Below are positions 28,212 through 37,604 of a DNA stretch of 64,000 nt, piece after piece. A program made the translations under genes and the position numbers. Origin of the DNA: Natrinema zhouii (GTDB lineage Archaea; Halobacteriota; Halobacteria; Halobacteriales; Natrialbaceae); NCBI RefSeq assembly GCF_013456555.2, contig NZ_CP084885.1:1-64000 (forward strand). The letters are read 5' to 3'. The notes beneath the pieces were generated by a model, which saw only the letters and a list, made by a program, of their open reading frames with translations, did not search any database and was not told where the DNA came from. Position 1 is the stretch's first letter. Every line of letters begins with the position of its first letter.

Positions 28212-29975
28212 ATGCCATCAAAATACGTCCTCTCATTTAAACCTGCAATCGGGCTGTATGGTCAGCACGATCCGAGTGCTGCTATCTTCGCCAATGGAGA
28301 ACTCCAGTACGCCATTGAAGAAGAACGATTGACTCGTAACAAACATGCACCAGACACATTCCCGCGACGAGCGATCGAGGCCTGTCTGGAGTACGAGGGA
28401 ATCAATCTTTCAGACGTCTCGAAGGTCATCCTCCCCTATAATCCGAAGCTCCGCAGGAAGATTATTGGCCACTACCTGCGGGATACACTTCGCATCGACA
28501 GCCATCTTCGGAAGCTTTCACACCTCCAGAATGTCGTCGAGGACCAGGTTATTGCGCAGTTCCTGCCAACACATGCAGTCGAAGCGCGACTCGAACAGCT
28601 CGGAACGCCGGTACCACCGATCGAGTGTCGATCCCATCACGCGTGTCACGCAGTAAGTGCATTCCATCCGTCACAGTTCGATGAAGCACTCGTACTTACC
28701 GTTGACGCAAAAGGTGAGTACGACTCGACGGTCGTCTGGCACGGAACACCAGACCACCTTGAGCGGCTCCATACCTATGAACACCCCAACAGCTGGGGAC
28801 TGTTCTACGCGGTGATTACGGAATACCTTGGTTACCGTATGTTCAACGGCGAAGGGAAGGTAATGGGGCTGGCACCCTACGGGACAGAGAATCACAAGAT
28901 CGAACGTACGCTCCGTGACGTCATCGACACTGGCGTTGACTACGACGTCACCGCGCTCACCCGGCGCTGGGGTACGGAGTACGGTATCAAGAAGCTCGAG
29001 GAGCTGTTCGACCGGCCGCGCTCGAACACTACTGAGGAGTTCGACCAGTTCGAGAAAGACCTAGCCTACACTACACAGAAGCTCCTCGAAGAATCAGTGA
29101 CCGATATCGCCCAGACCTACTGCGAAGAACTCGGAACTGGAAACGTTGGGCTCGCCGGTGGGGTCGTCCTCAACTGCAAACTCAACAAGGCGATAATGGA
29201 ATTGCCGGTTGTCGACGATGTGTTCATTCAGCCAGTTGCCAACGACGCGGGATTAGCCCTGGGTGGCGGCTGGATTGACCGTCGTCCGAAAGAAGTCGAC
29301 CCAATGGAGACAGTATACACGGGCCCTGAGTTCACGACTGACAAGATCTCTCCCCTTCTTGAGGAAACGAAAGTTGAGTACGGCAAACCAGACGATCTTG
29401 AACAAACTGTTGCAGAACTGCTCGCCGATGGTGCGCTAGTAGGGTGGTTTCAGGGACGTCTCGAGTTTGGGCCGCGAGCACTCGGAAACCGGAGTATCCT
29501 GGCGGACCCGCGCACAGCTGACTCGCGCGATCGGGTCAACAAATTCGTCAAACACCGTGAAGAGTGGCGACCGTTCGCACCGTCATTGCTCGAAGAGGCC
29601 GCTTCTGAGTACTTCGAGAACGCCACATCTGCCCCATACATGATTCGGACATTCGATGTTCGTCCGGAGAAGCAAGACGAGATCGAGGCAGTACTCCACC
29701 CGGCCGACGCTACCACACGCCCGCAGACGGTCCATGCCGATCAGAACTCACGATACTACCGTTTGATCGATGAGTTCGAAGAGATCACCGGTGTCCCGGT
29801 CCTGCTGAACACCTCGTTTAATGACCATGCCGAACCGATCGTGGCCACACCAGCTGAAGCGCTGAAAGCCTTCCATGGGATGGGCCTAGACGTCCTCGTT
29901 CTCGAAGATTTAGTGGTGACTAAGCCCAAATCGAGGTATTCACTGGATAGCGAAGCTATCACAAAGACGACCTGA
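28212..29975 (+). CDS. NodU/CmcH-family carbamoyltransferase
   Basis: 587 residues. The N-terminal Kae1-like domain contains GLYGQHDPSAAIF, IECRSHHACHAVSAFHP (His residues of the metal/adenylate site), LTVDAKGEYDSTVVW and GEGKVMGLAPYG. A Gly-rich ATP loop reads GNVGLAGGVVLNCKLNKAI. The C-terminal YrdC-like domain has GRLEFGPRALGNRSILADPR and GVPVLLNTSFNDHAEPIV. The family transfers a carbamoyl group from carbamoyl phosphate, through carbamoyl-AMP, to a hydroxyl on a sugar or natural product. Its partner is likely the phosphodiesterase upstream. Confidence 0.9.
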   Translation: MPSKYVLSFKPAIGLYGQHDPSAAIFANGELQYAIEEERLTRNKHAPDTFPRRAIEACLEYEGINLSDVSKVILPYNPKLRRKIIGHYLRDTLRIDSHLRKLSHLQNVVEDQVIAQFLPTHAVEARLEQLGTPVPPIECRSHHACHAVSAFHPSQFDEALVLTVDAKGEYDSTVVWHGTPDHLERLHTYEHPNSWGLFYAVITEYLGYRMFNGEGKVMGLAPYGTENHKIERTLRDVIDTGVDYDVTALTRRWGTEYGIKKLEELFDRPRSNTTEEFDQFEKDLAYTTQKLLEESVTDIAQTYCEELGTGNVGLAGGVVLNCKLNKAIMELPVVDDVFIQPVANDAGLALGGGWIDRRPKEVDPMETVYTGPEFTTDKISPLLEETKVEYGKPDDLEQTVAELLADGALVGWFQGRLEFGPRALGNRSILADPRTADSRDRVNKFVKHREEWRPFAPSLLEEAASEYFENATSAPYMIRTFDVRPEKQDEIEAVLHPADATTRPQTVHADQNSRYYRLIDEFEEITGVPVLLNTSFNDHAEPIVATPAEALKAFHGMGLDVLVLEDLVVTKPKSRYSLDSEAITKTT

Positions 29976-30394
29976 GACTAATATACAGGTCTGATGTGCT
30001 TAGAGGGCCTATTCAGACTGGTTAGTTCTTGCCCTGATAGTTTCTTACGTGTTTCGACTATGCTACCTGTGGGCTAGTCCCTGTGAGCCATCATGCTTTC
30101 TCTGCTATCACGGAAAACTCTACGATGAGTCAAACGAACTATCTAATGCCAAGTTGACAGTGGACCGTCTACATCAGAGCTGAAGACGATAACGAGTCCA
30201 CGCGACTATAATGGTATTGGATAAGATAGGGTTATTTGATTGCATTTATGAGGCCTCTGCAGAGGTTTCTAGGAATTTTATTCGTCAGGCAATATGATGG
30301 TCCCTATTGGTAAGTGGTTCTTGAAGGAGTTGAGTAACCATCCACCGTGGCCTGTGAAACAGGAGTGACGCGTAATCATGATCTCGGTGTGATT
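29976..30394. other. Intergenic, no gene seen
   Basis: No supported gene between the carbamoyltransferase and the SHOCT remnant. Short frames are interrupted, and the region has the broken look of decayed sequence. Confidence 0.5.
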
Positions 30395-30740
30395 GTTATT
30401 ATTCACGAAGCTGCTTCTCCCAGAGGGGCTCGAACTCGTCTTCGGAGAGATCACCCTGTTCATAGGCGAGACCTAGTCCCTGAAGCCTCGGTCTTCCGCC
30501 TCTACCGATCTGTTACTGCCCACAAAGCTTCGGCGTAGAAGATAGCCTACTCCAGTGGTGACGGCGATCCAACTGAGCGTCAGTAGCAGACTCTAGAGCG
30601 GGGAGAACCCGAACACTATCCAGCTTCCTCATCCCATAATCTCTATCAGCAGTATCAGGAGGATGGTCAGTACTGTAACGGTGAGTAGTGAAATCCGGGA
30701 CTCACGGTTTGTTGTGGGCCTTATAACCGTGCTATCACAC
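30395..30740 (-). pseudogene. SHOCT-domain membrane protein remnant
   Basis: The minus strand reads ISLLTVTVLTILLILLIEIM, a stop, then SLLLTLSWIAVTTGVGYLLR. In another frame it continues GLAYEQGDLSEDEFEPLWEK, a typical C-terminal SHOCT motif. Two helices plus SHOCT is a common haloarchaeal small membrane protein. Stops and a frameshift break it here. No gene is seen in 30741-31139. Confidence 0.55.
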
Positions 30741-31139
30741 GATATTGTTGGTTCACTGACTAAATAAATGCATCGTTGACTGGATATCACTGGGAGCCTG
30801 GTGGAACTACTTCAGACTTAGAGGGTAATTCATCTATCAATCTGTCCTCATTGGAGTCATCAATAGCGTCACAGGACATTGCGTACTTCGACGAGACATA
30901 GCCAACCGAGAATACCGTACATGATCGCTCAGTCAGCAGTCTCAAGTCTGAGTATTATGTATGGCTGGTCGAGTGTATCGACAGCTGCTTTGAGGCTGCT
31001 CAAGCCTGTGAGTGGTGTGTCGACGAGTGCAAGCAGTTTGAAGGTCTATACTGCTGTCCTGCGAAAGTGTGCTGACTCCTGCCGAAACGGAATAAGATCT
31101 GTTAGTAATTACTGTGGTCGTAATCACTACTCTCGTTGT

Positions 31140-33044
31140 TTATGCGTTATTAGCTTCAAGCGTCCAATCGCCAGTGGCCTCAATATTAATCCAAACGGTC
31201 TCACCTGCCTTGTATGACCTTGAATTGTCGAACTCACCGATTTGGCTAACGATTTGTTCTTTGCTTCCATCTGCACCGTAACCGTCGACGACGAATTTCC
31301 CATCGCCATTGTGTGTTAGGGTAAGGGAAACGTCCTTCTCTGTCCACAGCGGACCGACGAATGACGACCCTGTGCCAGAAGCCTCGGCCGGTAGCTCTTC
31401 AAGGTCGTCACCGTGAACCTCGGGTTGAGAGAGATCGATCGACCATGTATCGCCCGCGTCAACGTTAAGCCGGTATGTTCCTTCCTCAACGGTTATGATG
31501 GACTCGCCAGTAGTATTACCGGCAGTGTTCATCAACATCTCGTTTCTTCCGCTACCACTGTCCGCCGCTACTTCGACAACGAACTCCGAGTCGCCATTAT
31601 GAGAGAATTCTCCGATGAGAACGCCGTCATCAAGGTCGAATGCTGTAGATTCATCCGATCCAGATCCATCAAACTCGCGAGATTGGCCCGCTTCAAGTAT
31701 GACTCCGTCCGGACGTTCTGTGTTCACATCCTGGCCGCTGGTGTTACTCTCAAACGTTCTGTCGACAAGGTCAGAAGGAGTGATCACGTCGAGACCACGG
31801 AGCTCAATATGAGTAAGCAGCGCCTCGAAATCATTAAGTGATATTCTGTTCTCATTGACATTCACATCGGACTCCTCAACGATTCGCGGAACGCGGATCA
31901 CAGTGAGCAGGTTGTATTGATCAGCGAGATTGATATGACGGCGAACACCATTATGGAGAGCAGGGCCCCAGATCAACGGAATCATGTGTATCCCAGTTGG
32001 CGGCACACCGACCGTACCAGAACCGGACAGGAACGCTGACTCATGGACATCCCTAACGACGTCATGAGTTGTTGAATCCATCCGATCATCTGGGACGAAT
32101 AAGTGCCGCGACCCGTCGGTAAAGCCGTTGTTCTCGAGCGTTTCTTGGACGTCCTCGAGGACCCGACGCTGTCGGTTCTCAGGTTGTTCAGGGAGTGCTG
32201 TACTCACCTGGGGGTATGAGCAGATGTCCCAGCTGCGGTCCTGCAGATCCTGCAGTTCCTCGACATCCATTCGACCATTGTCGCCAATCTGACTGGGACT
32301 GACCGGGACCGCAGCAGACCAGCCGCGCTCCTCTAGCATCTCCGCCGCGATATCATAGTGTGAGTCATAACCGCCATAGAGTGCGAGGATTGCTTTGCCG
32401 TTGTCAACCGACTCAGTTCGGCGAAGATCGTCAACCAACATTTTGGTCGGTCCGCCCTCTGGACCGTCCGCGACGATGTTTAGTCCGGTGACATTCGACA
32501 AATCCGGCTCATCATCTGGCTTATGTTCGTATCCGCAATCGAGACGGAACCAGTCGTCATAATCGTCTGGCACTATTCGGACGTGGGTAAGACGCTCGCT
32601 CCGATTCGGTGCAATGAATTCAACGATGATTCGGTTTACTGATTCAGGCTTGACTGCCAGTGAGGTATCCCATTCCTCAAAATTGAGACTGTCAGAGAAG
32701 CGAAGGCCCATTCCAGCCTCTCCCCCGTTACTCTCAATGACCGCCGCTTGCGATCCAGTCCGTGCCTCATCAGGTGCAGCCGAGATTTCGCCGGTACGGG
32801 GGTACCACTCATTGAGATTTTCGAAGTCCGAGAGCAATTCGCCCTCCTCGATAGCAGGCCAGCGTATCGAGGCATCATCCGTTTTTTTCCCACCATTATC
32901 GTTTCCGGAGGTATTGCCTCCTTCTCCAGACTCGTCTTCCGACAGAAAGTCTAGACAACCTGCGAGTGAGGTTGACGTTGCGCCGAGTGCAGCAAGCATC
33001 CATCGTCGAGATTGTCCACAATCTGTGTTGTCTTCGTAATTCAT
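31140..33044 (-). CDS. Tat lipoprotein with polysaccharide-deacetylase-like domain
   Basis: 634 residues. The N-terminus has a Tat-type signal and lipobox: SRRWMLAALGATSTSLAGC. An acidic Gly/Asn-rich spacer follows, then a jelly-roll-like region (~60-210). A deacetylase-like barrel follows (~220-430) with AILALYGGYDSHYDIAAEML and RSWDICSYPQVSTALPEQPE; the usual metal-binding TFDDG/His motifs are weak. The C-terminal ~190 residues hold two similar beta domains (IGEFSHNGDSEFVVEV and LTLTHNGDGKFVVDGYG). It is extracellular and lipid-anchored. Proximity to the carbamoyltransferase suggests surface glycan processing. Confidence 0.7.
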   Translation of the reverse strand: MNYEDNTDCGQSRRWMLAALGATSTSLAGCLDFLSEDESGEGGNTSGNDNGGKKTDDASIRWPAIEEGELLSDFENLNEWYPRTGEISAAPDEARTGSQAAVIESNGGEAGMGLRFSDSLNFEEWDTSLAVKPESVNRIIVEFIAPNRSERLTHVRIVPDDYDDWFRLDCGYEHKPDDEPDLSNVTGLNIVADGPEGGPTKMLVDDLRRTESVDNGKAILALYGGYDSHYDIAAEMLEERGWSAAVPVSPSQIGDNGRMDVEELQDLQDRSWDICSYPQVSTALPEQPENRQRRVLEDVQETLENNGFTDGSRHLFVPDDRMDSTTHDVVRDVHESAFLSGSGTVGVPPTGIHMIPLIWGPALHNGVRRHINLADQYNLLTVIRVPRIVEESDVNVNENRISLNDFEALLTHIELRGLDVITPSDLVDRTFESNTSGQDVNTERPDGVILEAGQSREFDGSGSDESTAFDLDDGVLIGEFSHNGDSEFVVEVAADSGSGRNEMLMNTAGNTTGESIITVEEGTYRLNVDAGDTWSIDLSQPEVHGDDLEELPAEASGTGSSFVGPLWTEKDVSLTLTHNGDGKFVVDGYGADGSKEQIVSQIGEFDNSRSYKAGETVWINIEATGDWTLEANNA

Positions 33045-33579
33045 TCCGTTAGGCGTACCCGTGCCATTCCACCTACTTCTTAATAGACGTACTAAACTAT
33101 CTGTTTCCGCTAGGTCCCCTTAACGCCAGACCTTTATCGAATTGATAAAGCCGAGCCAACAGTAGTTGAGGGCCATTAAATAATAATTATGATTATATGT
33201 GGCTATATCGCGCTGTCTAGTTCTCAGTCCTCGTCCCCAATTTTACTCCGTGTTTTAGAGATTTCGCAGGCTTTCATCCCAGTAATGCCTTGAAGCTGTT
33301 ACACCAGCTCTCTTGTAACGCACATCACCACTCTCAATGCTAAAATTTATATGCAGTGAAAAATCCTGGTCTGCTTTAGCAAAGGCTACAAGCGGACCAT
33401 CTAGTTAGGCCAGTTTGGAAGTGAGCCGGCCGTAAAGTTGGTTTGGAATGATGCTCGCTTGCTTATCGAGTGTTGCGCGACGGAATTGGGGATTTTTGGA
33501 ACGTGAGCTGATGTCATCTATTTCTAACAGAAGAGGTCACTCAGAGGGCGTAATCAGGGGGCAATTATCTACTGAAAAA
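33045..33579. other. 535-bp intergenic region, no gene
   Basis: Divergent promoter space between the lipoprotein (minus) and the DUF457 gene (plus). Only short interrupted frames are present. It is AT-rich near 33175-33200. Confidence 0.5.
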
Positions 33580-33587
33580 TTTATATA
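33580..33587 (+). promoter_or_regulatory. TATA box TTTATATA deciding the start of the DUF457 gene
   Basis: This box lies only 4-11 bp before the first in-frame ATG (33591), too close for transcription to include it. It is 22-29 bp before the second ATG (33609), correct spacing for a leaderless mRNA. This decides the start. Confidence 0.6.
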
Positions 33588-33608
33588 GGTATGGAATCAC
33601 CCTCGAGT

Positions 33609-34124
33609 ATGCTCTTCTGGGTTCATGCTGCGGTCGCCTATCTGCTCTACCGGGGAGCTCTTACTGTATCTACGAAAAAACGCCCCAGCGGAACTACCAT
33701 CCTCGCACTCACTATTGGGACGCTGCTGCCCGATATTATCGACAAACCACTTTCCTTTATGTTCCAGTCCCTCCCAAGTAGATCGCTCGCCCATTCTCTT
33801 TTCACTACGGTTCTCGTGATCGGGACCGTCTTCTATGTGCTACAGCAGGTCAATAGAACGGCCGTGAGCGTAGCGTACATCTTCGGATATCTTTCCCATC
33901 TTGGAGCAGATCTCGTAGACTCACTCTTTGTCCCCCAAGAAACGGTTGTGTTTCTGCTATGGCCACTCGTCACCGACTACCATCACATTGGGACTGTGGG
34001 TGAGTTAGTCGGGTTAGTTAGGCCGACACCGTACGTTCTTACGCAGATGCTTGTGACGGGACTTGCAGTTGTCGTATGGATGTCCGATGGCAAACCGGGA
34101 TATGCGCCGACACAGAATCAGTAA
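33609..34124 (+). CDS. YdjM/DUF457-type membrane-bound metal-dependent hydrolase
   Basis: 171 residues from the second ATG, chosen by the TATA box. Several helices carry the family's polar motifs: LTIGTLLPDIIDKPL, RSLAHSLFTT (His) and FGYLSHLGADLVDSLF (His/Asp). These suggest an intramembrane metal site. The family is annotated as putative membrane-bound hydrolases (LexA-regulated YdjM in bacteria). The downstream gene is convergent. Confidence 0.7.
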   Translation: MLFWVHAAVAYLLYRGALTVSTKKRPSGTTILALTIGTLLPDIIDKPLSFMFQSLPSRSLAHSLFTTVLVIGTVFYVLQQVNRTAVSVAYIFGYLSHLGADLVDSLFVPQETVVFLLWPLVTDYHHIGTVGELVGLVRPTPYVLTQMLVTGLAVVVWMSDGKPGYAPTQNQ

Positions 34125-34272
34125 TTAAGCCGGTTGAGTCTATCCTCCCCTCTCCGACAACGATAGTTACTCAATGATGACCGCTCCGACCATCCCGTTC
34201 TCTTTATGTAGAAGACAAAAACATCGGTGCGTACCTTCAACATCTAAGTACAGATGAAGAGCGCCGCGATGC

Positions 34273-34556
34273 TCACTCAAGTTCGACATCAGGACCGAAC
34301 ATCACAGCAACTCCGACCATCAAAGAAATGGTAACGAGGCGTCCGTATTCTTCCGAATACGTTTCAGGAAAGATCTCGTCCGCGATAACGAAGATCATCC
34401 CGCCCGCCGCGAATCCCATTCCATAGGGAAGTATTGGTGCCGCGACCGTGACCGCCCATGCACCGAAGACGGCCAGCGGAATCTCGACAAATCCAGCGCG
34501 GATTCCCGCGATCATAGCGTACCACTTTCCACCCATCCCTGCGCTGACCGCCGAAA
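34273..34556 (-). pseudogene. ZIP transporter, C-terminal fragment
   Basis: The minus strand reads KWYAMIAGIRAGFVEIPLAV, then TVAAPILPYGMGFAAGGMIF, VIADEIFPETYSEEYGRLV and a final helix. This is the C-terminal end of a ZIP permease (E-x-x-P and D-E-I-x-P motifs), unlike the copy at 20356. No N-terminal two-thirds is present: the sequence joins directly to a truncated CPBP gene in another frame. Confidence 0.65.
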
Positions 34557-35143
34557 ACTCCAACGTACACGAATTTTCCGCCCCCCTGAAGCCCGAATAC
34601 ATGAGGGATCGCGAATATCATGCTCGCGAGAATGATCGCTCGCCACGTCGAAAACGACTCACGGAGCAACCCCTGAATCAGCCCGCGGTACAGTAACTCC
34701 TCGCCGGGACCGACAACGAGGAACGAGAGTGGCACCAGTAATAGGAACACTATCGGCACCTGTTTTGCAGTTTCGACAATTCCGCTACGTGCGGTATCCA
34801 GCCCAACGAACGCAATCACAACGTCGAGTACACGCAACGTGACGAGGAGTGCGACGAAACCGACGGTTGCTACTCCGATTTCTCGGAGAGATGGTATACG
34901 AATGCGGACGAATCCGACCTCAGCTCCCCGTCTCCAAAGGAAGATGAGCGCAATCCCCCCGAATGCAATACCTTGAAGCAGTACGGTGCTCAATCCAAGC
35001 TGCAGTGCCGGACGCTCCGAGACCGCTATGCCAATGCCTGCAAGAGTCTATGTGACAACCAGTAGCAGGACTGTCCCGACGGCGAAGCCACCGAGTGCAA
35101 GTCCAATTAGTACGGCCCTGAGCTGCTGTCGTGGGTCGGTCAC
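34557..35143 (-). pseudogene. CPBP-family intramembrane protease, truncated
   Basis: A GTG at 35141-35143 overlaps the stop of the upstream gene by GTGA. The frame reads DPRQQLRAVLIGLALGGFAV, meets a TAG near 35052, then continues to the CPBP motifs GEELLYRGLIQGLL (Glu-Glu) and IFAIPHVFGLQGGGKFVYV. There it loses homology and runs into a ZIP fragment, so the second conserved His region is missing. Both a nonsense codon and the 3' fusion inactivate it. Confidence 0.7.
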
Positions 35144-35862
35144 GAGTTGAATGCACCTCCGTCTGACCCCTGTGTGTGGTTCGGGTCGCTAGCATCAACG
35201 TGTTGTTCAAGTATCTTCACACGAGTCGCTAAGGCGAGGAACGTCGCCGTAAGTGTCAAGATCAACGCTGCAGCCGCTGCGAGATCGTGTGCTCGCAGCG
35301 AGTGGTCGAGAGTTCCGTTGACGAGTTCAGCTCGCAAGAATGTGTGATGGAACTCGCCGACGAGCGGGGCGAAGTAGTCCACCACGTCGTTGAACCCGTA
35401 CCAGACCGTGGCCACAGCAACTCCCCCGACCGGGAAGTTCGCGTAGCGGTAGATCACGAACGCCTGGAGGACCATCGCGAGATGACTGAAGATCAAGAAC
35501 CAGTAGAGCCAGGATTCGATGCCACCGGGATCATTAAGGACGAGTTGGACGAACGGGGTCCAGAGGCTGAGTTTAACATTCCCATAGAACGCCAGCGCGT
35601 TGAGCCACTCCTGGTTGTAACCAGTCTTCCAGGCCCCGAGACTGAGCGCCATGAACAGTGTCGCACCAGGGCTGTCAGGCACAAACGGCCACATTACGAG
35701 GGGTGTCTGTGCGAGTTGAAAGCGGTAGTACCAGAAGCCGAACGCGGTTCCCACGAGATTGATCGCGACGATACCCCACGCATACCGGAGTGCGAGCTCC
35801 TCAATACGCAGCGGGAGCGGTGCGAGGTAGCCGGGAAGACGAACAGGGGTTGATGTGGTCAT
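35140..35862 (-). CDS. DUF1405-family membrane protein
   Basis: 240 residues from ATG at 35860-35862, chosen because the nine preceding codons are unlike the family start. Six or so helices are separated by short loops: WGIVAINLVGTAFGFWYYRF, ALAFYGNVKLSLWTPFVQLV, AMVLQAFVIYRYANFPVGGV and FNDVVDYFAPLVGEFHHTFL. This matches the DUF1405 proteins of archaea and Bacillus (YpjA-like). Function unknown. It is coupled by GTGA overlap to the broken CPBP gene. Confidence 0.75.
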   Translation of the reverse strand: MTTSTPVRLPGYLAPLPLRIEELALRYAWGIVAINLVGTAFGFWYYRFQLAQTPLVMWPFVPDSPGATLFMALSLGAWKTGYNQEWLNALAFYGNVKLSLWTPFVQLVLNDPGGIESWLYWFLIFSHLAMVLQAFVIYRYANFPVGGVAVATVWYGFNDVVDYFAPLVGEFHHTFLRAELVNGTLDHSLRAHDLAAAAALILTLTATFLALATRVKILEQHVDASDPNHTQGSDGGAFNS

Positions 35863-35885
35863 GCGAGTTATTTCCCCCAAATGGA

Positions 35886-36356
35886 TCACATTCCGGAGTT
35901 AGTGTTGTGTCGACGCGTCATGATAACACCGCTGATCAGCATCAGGACGGCGAGTGCAACCATCCCGAGGTCCCAGCCCATCCCGGCAGTCGTAGAACCC
36001 ATACTATCGCTCATCCCATTACCCATGCTACCATCCATACCGCCTTGTATCCCACCATCCATGCCCCAGTTCATGCTTCCGGTGGCACCGACGAGAGCCT
36101 GATTAAGCAACATCAGCAGCGAGTAGCCAATCATCAGCGGCCCGCTCGCGTTCCCGAGCTGATTCGCATAGGGCGTCAACAGGACGACACCGTGAACGAT
36201 CACGACGATGCCGAGGGCGGCCATAAGCAGCCCGCTGTTCGATCCCATCATCCCGCTACCACTAGTCGTCGAGACGAGCGAGTATAGACCGGAGACGAGT
36301 GCGATTGCTGCGCTGTACTGCCGCATTGTCGTTGTGGTTTCCGTTGTCGTGTTCAT
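35886..36356 (-). CDS. Membrane protein with Met/Gly-rich loop
   Basis: 156 residues from ATG at 36354-36356; upstream codons are an unlikely extension. Four helices are broken by a loop rich in Met, Gly, Asn and Ser (SMNWGMDGGIQGGMDGSMGN). Met-rich loops can bind Cu(I), fitting the copper genes nearby, but this is inference. The gene is nearly contiguous with DUF63 upstream and DUF1405 downstream, forming one minus-strand operon. Confidence 0.65.
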   Translation of the reverse strand: MNTTTETTTTMRQYSAAIALVSGLYSLVSTTSGSGMMGSNSGLLMAALGIVVIVHGVVLLTPYANQLGNASGPLMIGYSLLMLLNQALVGATGSMNWGMDGGIQGGMDGSMGNGMSDSMGSTTAGMGWDLGMVALAVLMLISGVIMTRRHNTNSGM

Positions 36357-36358
36357 CG

Positions 36359-37363
36359 TTAGACCCCGAGCATCATTCGGAGCGACCCTCTGACTCCCAT
36401 CGGTAGCCCGATGGCCCCAATGAAGAACGCCACGAGCCACCACCAGGTACGGTTCAGCTCTTCCTTTGCATCAGCGAGATACCACACAATCCCCAGTGTA
36501 ACAAGTAACTTGAGGACGAACGTCGATCCCGAGAAGCCGGTCGCTTGATAGACGAGATTCGTCACGACAAGCTTCGGCGAGTAGCCCAGGAAGGTGACGC
36601 CGATGAGGTTCTGTGCTGCGTCCCACATTTGTCCAAAGACGGCCAGCAGTAACAAGGGATGACGGAGATTCGCGACATCGATTATCCCTGCACTCCAGTA
36701 ATACAGGGCGGTCACGCTGACGGCAATCCCTGTTGTTGCGGCTGGAACCCACGGATGAAGGGGGGCTGACGACGTTATTCCATACAGGAGTGCCCAGCTG
36801 ATAGCACCAACCGCCCATACAGTCCCGACCGCGCCGACCAGCATTGGAATCGAGACGAGGCCCCTGTCACAGGCCACAGCTCCGACGCCGAGCGCGAGGA
36901 CGGTGACGGCAGTGACGACGAAGTAGATAGACGGCGTGATGAATAGGACGGCATACTCTCCGAGCAGCCCGATATCCTCAAGTGCCCGCATTGCGCCGCC
37001 GGCGACGATGATCGGGGCGAATCCGTAGGCTAACCGGGCGTCGAACGAGACGTTCAGGTGGTCGAGATACGCGCGCAGCCCGGGCAGACTATACCCAACC
37101 GCCACGAGGTACGTTACCGTGTTCACCGGGTTGTACCCCCGGGCGGCGCGAATCCCTTCGTGTGTCACAGGTTGACCGGCGGCGTCGGCGACGACCGGCC
37201 CCCACAAATACTGCCAGACGAAGCGATCGTAGACGAGCGTGGGGAAAGCAAGTAGTGCCGCGCTAATGAGCACTAAGGGGCCGAAAAGATACAGCATCCA
37301 CCACTCACGGGAGCCGGTTTCGGGGAGGACCGTCTCGATCCGTCGAGTGAGTGTGGTACTCAC
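36359..37363 (-). CDS. DUF63-family membrane protein
   Basis: 334 residues from the GTG at 37361-37363, which overlaps the upstream stop as GTGA; an ATG 16 codons earlier would extend into that gene. Eight or so helices with conserved polar spots: GYNPVNTVTYLVAVGYSLP, GGAMRALEDIGLLGEYAVLF and FGQMWDAAQNLIGVTFLGY. This is the archaeal DUF63 membrane family, of unknown function. It is first of four same-strand membrane genes downstream of a small wHTH-like gene. Confidence 0.8.
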   Translation of the reverse strand: MSTTLTRRIETVLPETGSREWWMLYLFGPLVLISAALLAFPTLVYDRFVWQYLWGPVVADAAGQPVTHEGIRAARGYNPVNTVTYLVAVGYSLPGLRAYLDHLNVSFDARLAYGFAPIIVAGGAMRALEDIGLLGEYAVLFITPSIYFVVTAVTVLALGVGAVACDRGLVSIPMLVGAVGTVWAVGAISWALLYGITSSAPLHPWVPAATTGIAVSVTALYYWSAGIIDVANLRHPLLLLAVFGQMWDAAQNLIGVTFLGYSPKLVVTNLVYQATGFSGSTFVLKLLVTLGIVWYLADAKEELNRTWWWLVAFFIGAIGLPMGVRGSLRMMLGV

Positions 37364-37584
37364 GACTCGATCACCTCGATTCGCCACGTCGTGCTCTTCG
37401 AGCGCGCCCACTGCTCCAGCGACACGCCGACGAGGTCGTCCTGCAGTTGGCTGAGATACTGCGCGACGGCTTTGGGTGACGCGTCGAGATCGTGAACGAT
37501 CTCACGAGCCCGGAGATACGTCGGTTCAGTATCGGCTGTTTCGACCAGATATGCGCGAACCGTTTGTCGGCTTATATTAGACAT
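37360..37584 (-). CDS. Small winged-helix-like protein (DUF7123 type)
   Basis: 74 residues from ATG at 37582-37584. The sequence reads RQTVRAYLVETADTEPTYLR, then AREIVHDLDASPKAVAQYLS and QLQDDLVGVSLEQWARSKST. The spacing fits a helix-turn-helix with a small wing. It is translationally coupled to DUF63 and lies 20 bp downstream of the copA stop on the same strand. A regulatory role is plausible but unproven. Confidence 0.6.
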   Translation of the reverse strand: MSNISRQTVRAYLVETADTEPTYLRAREIVHDLDASPKAVAQYLSQLQDDLVGVSLEQWARSKSTTWRIEVIES

Positions 37585-37604
37585 GATACGTCGGCCCTTG
37601 GCGT

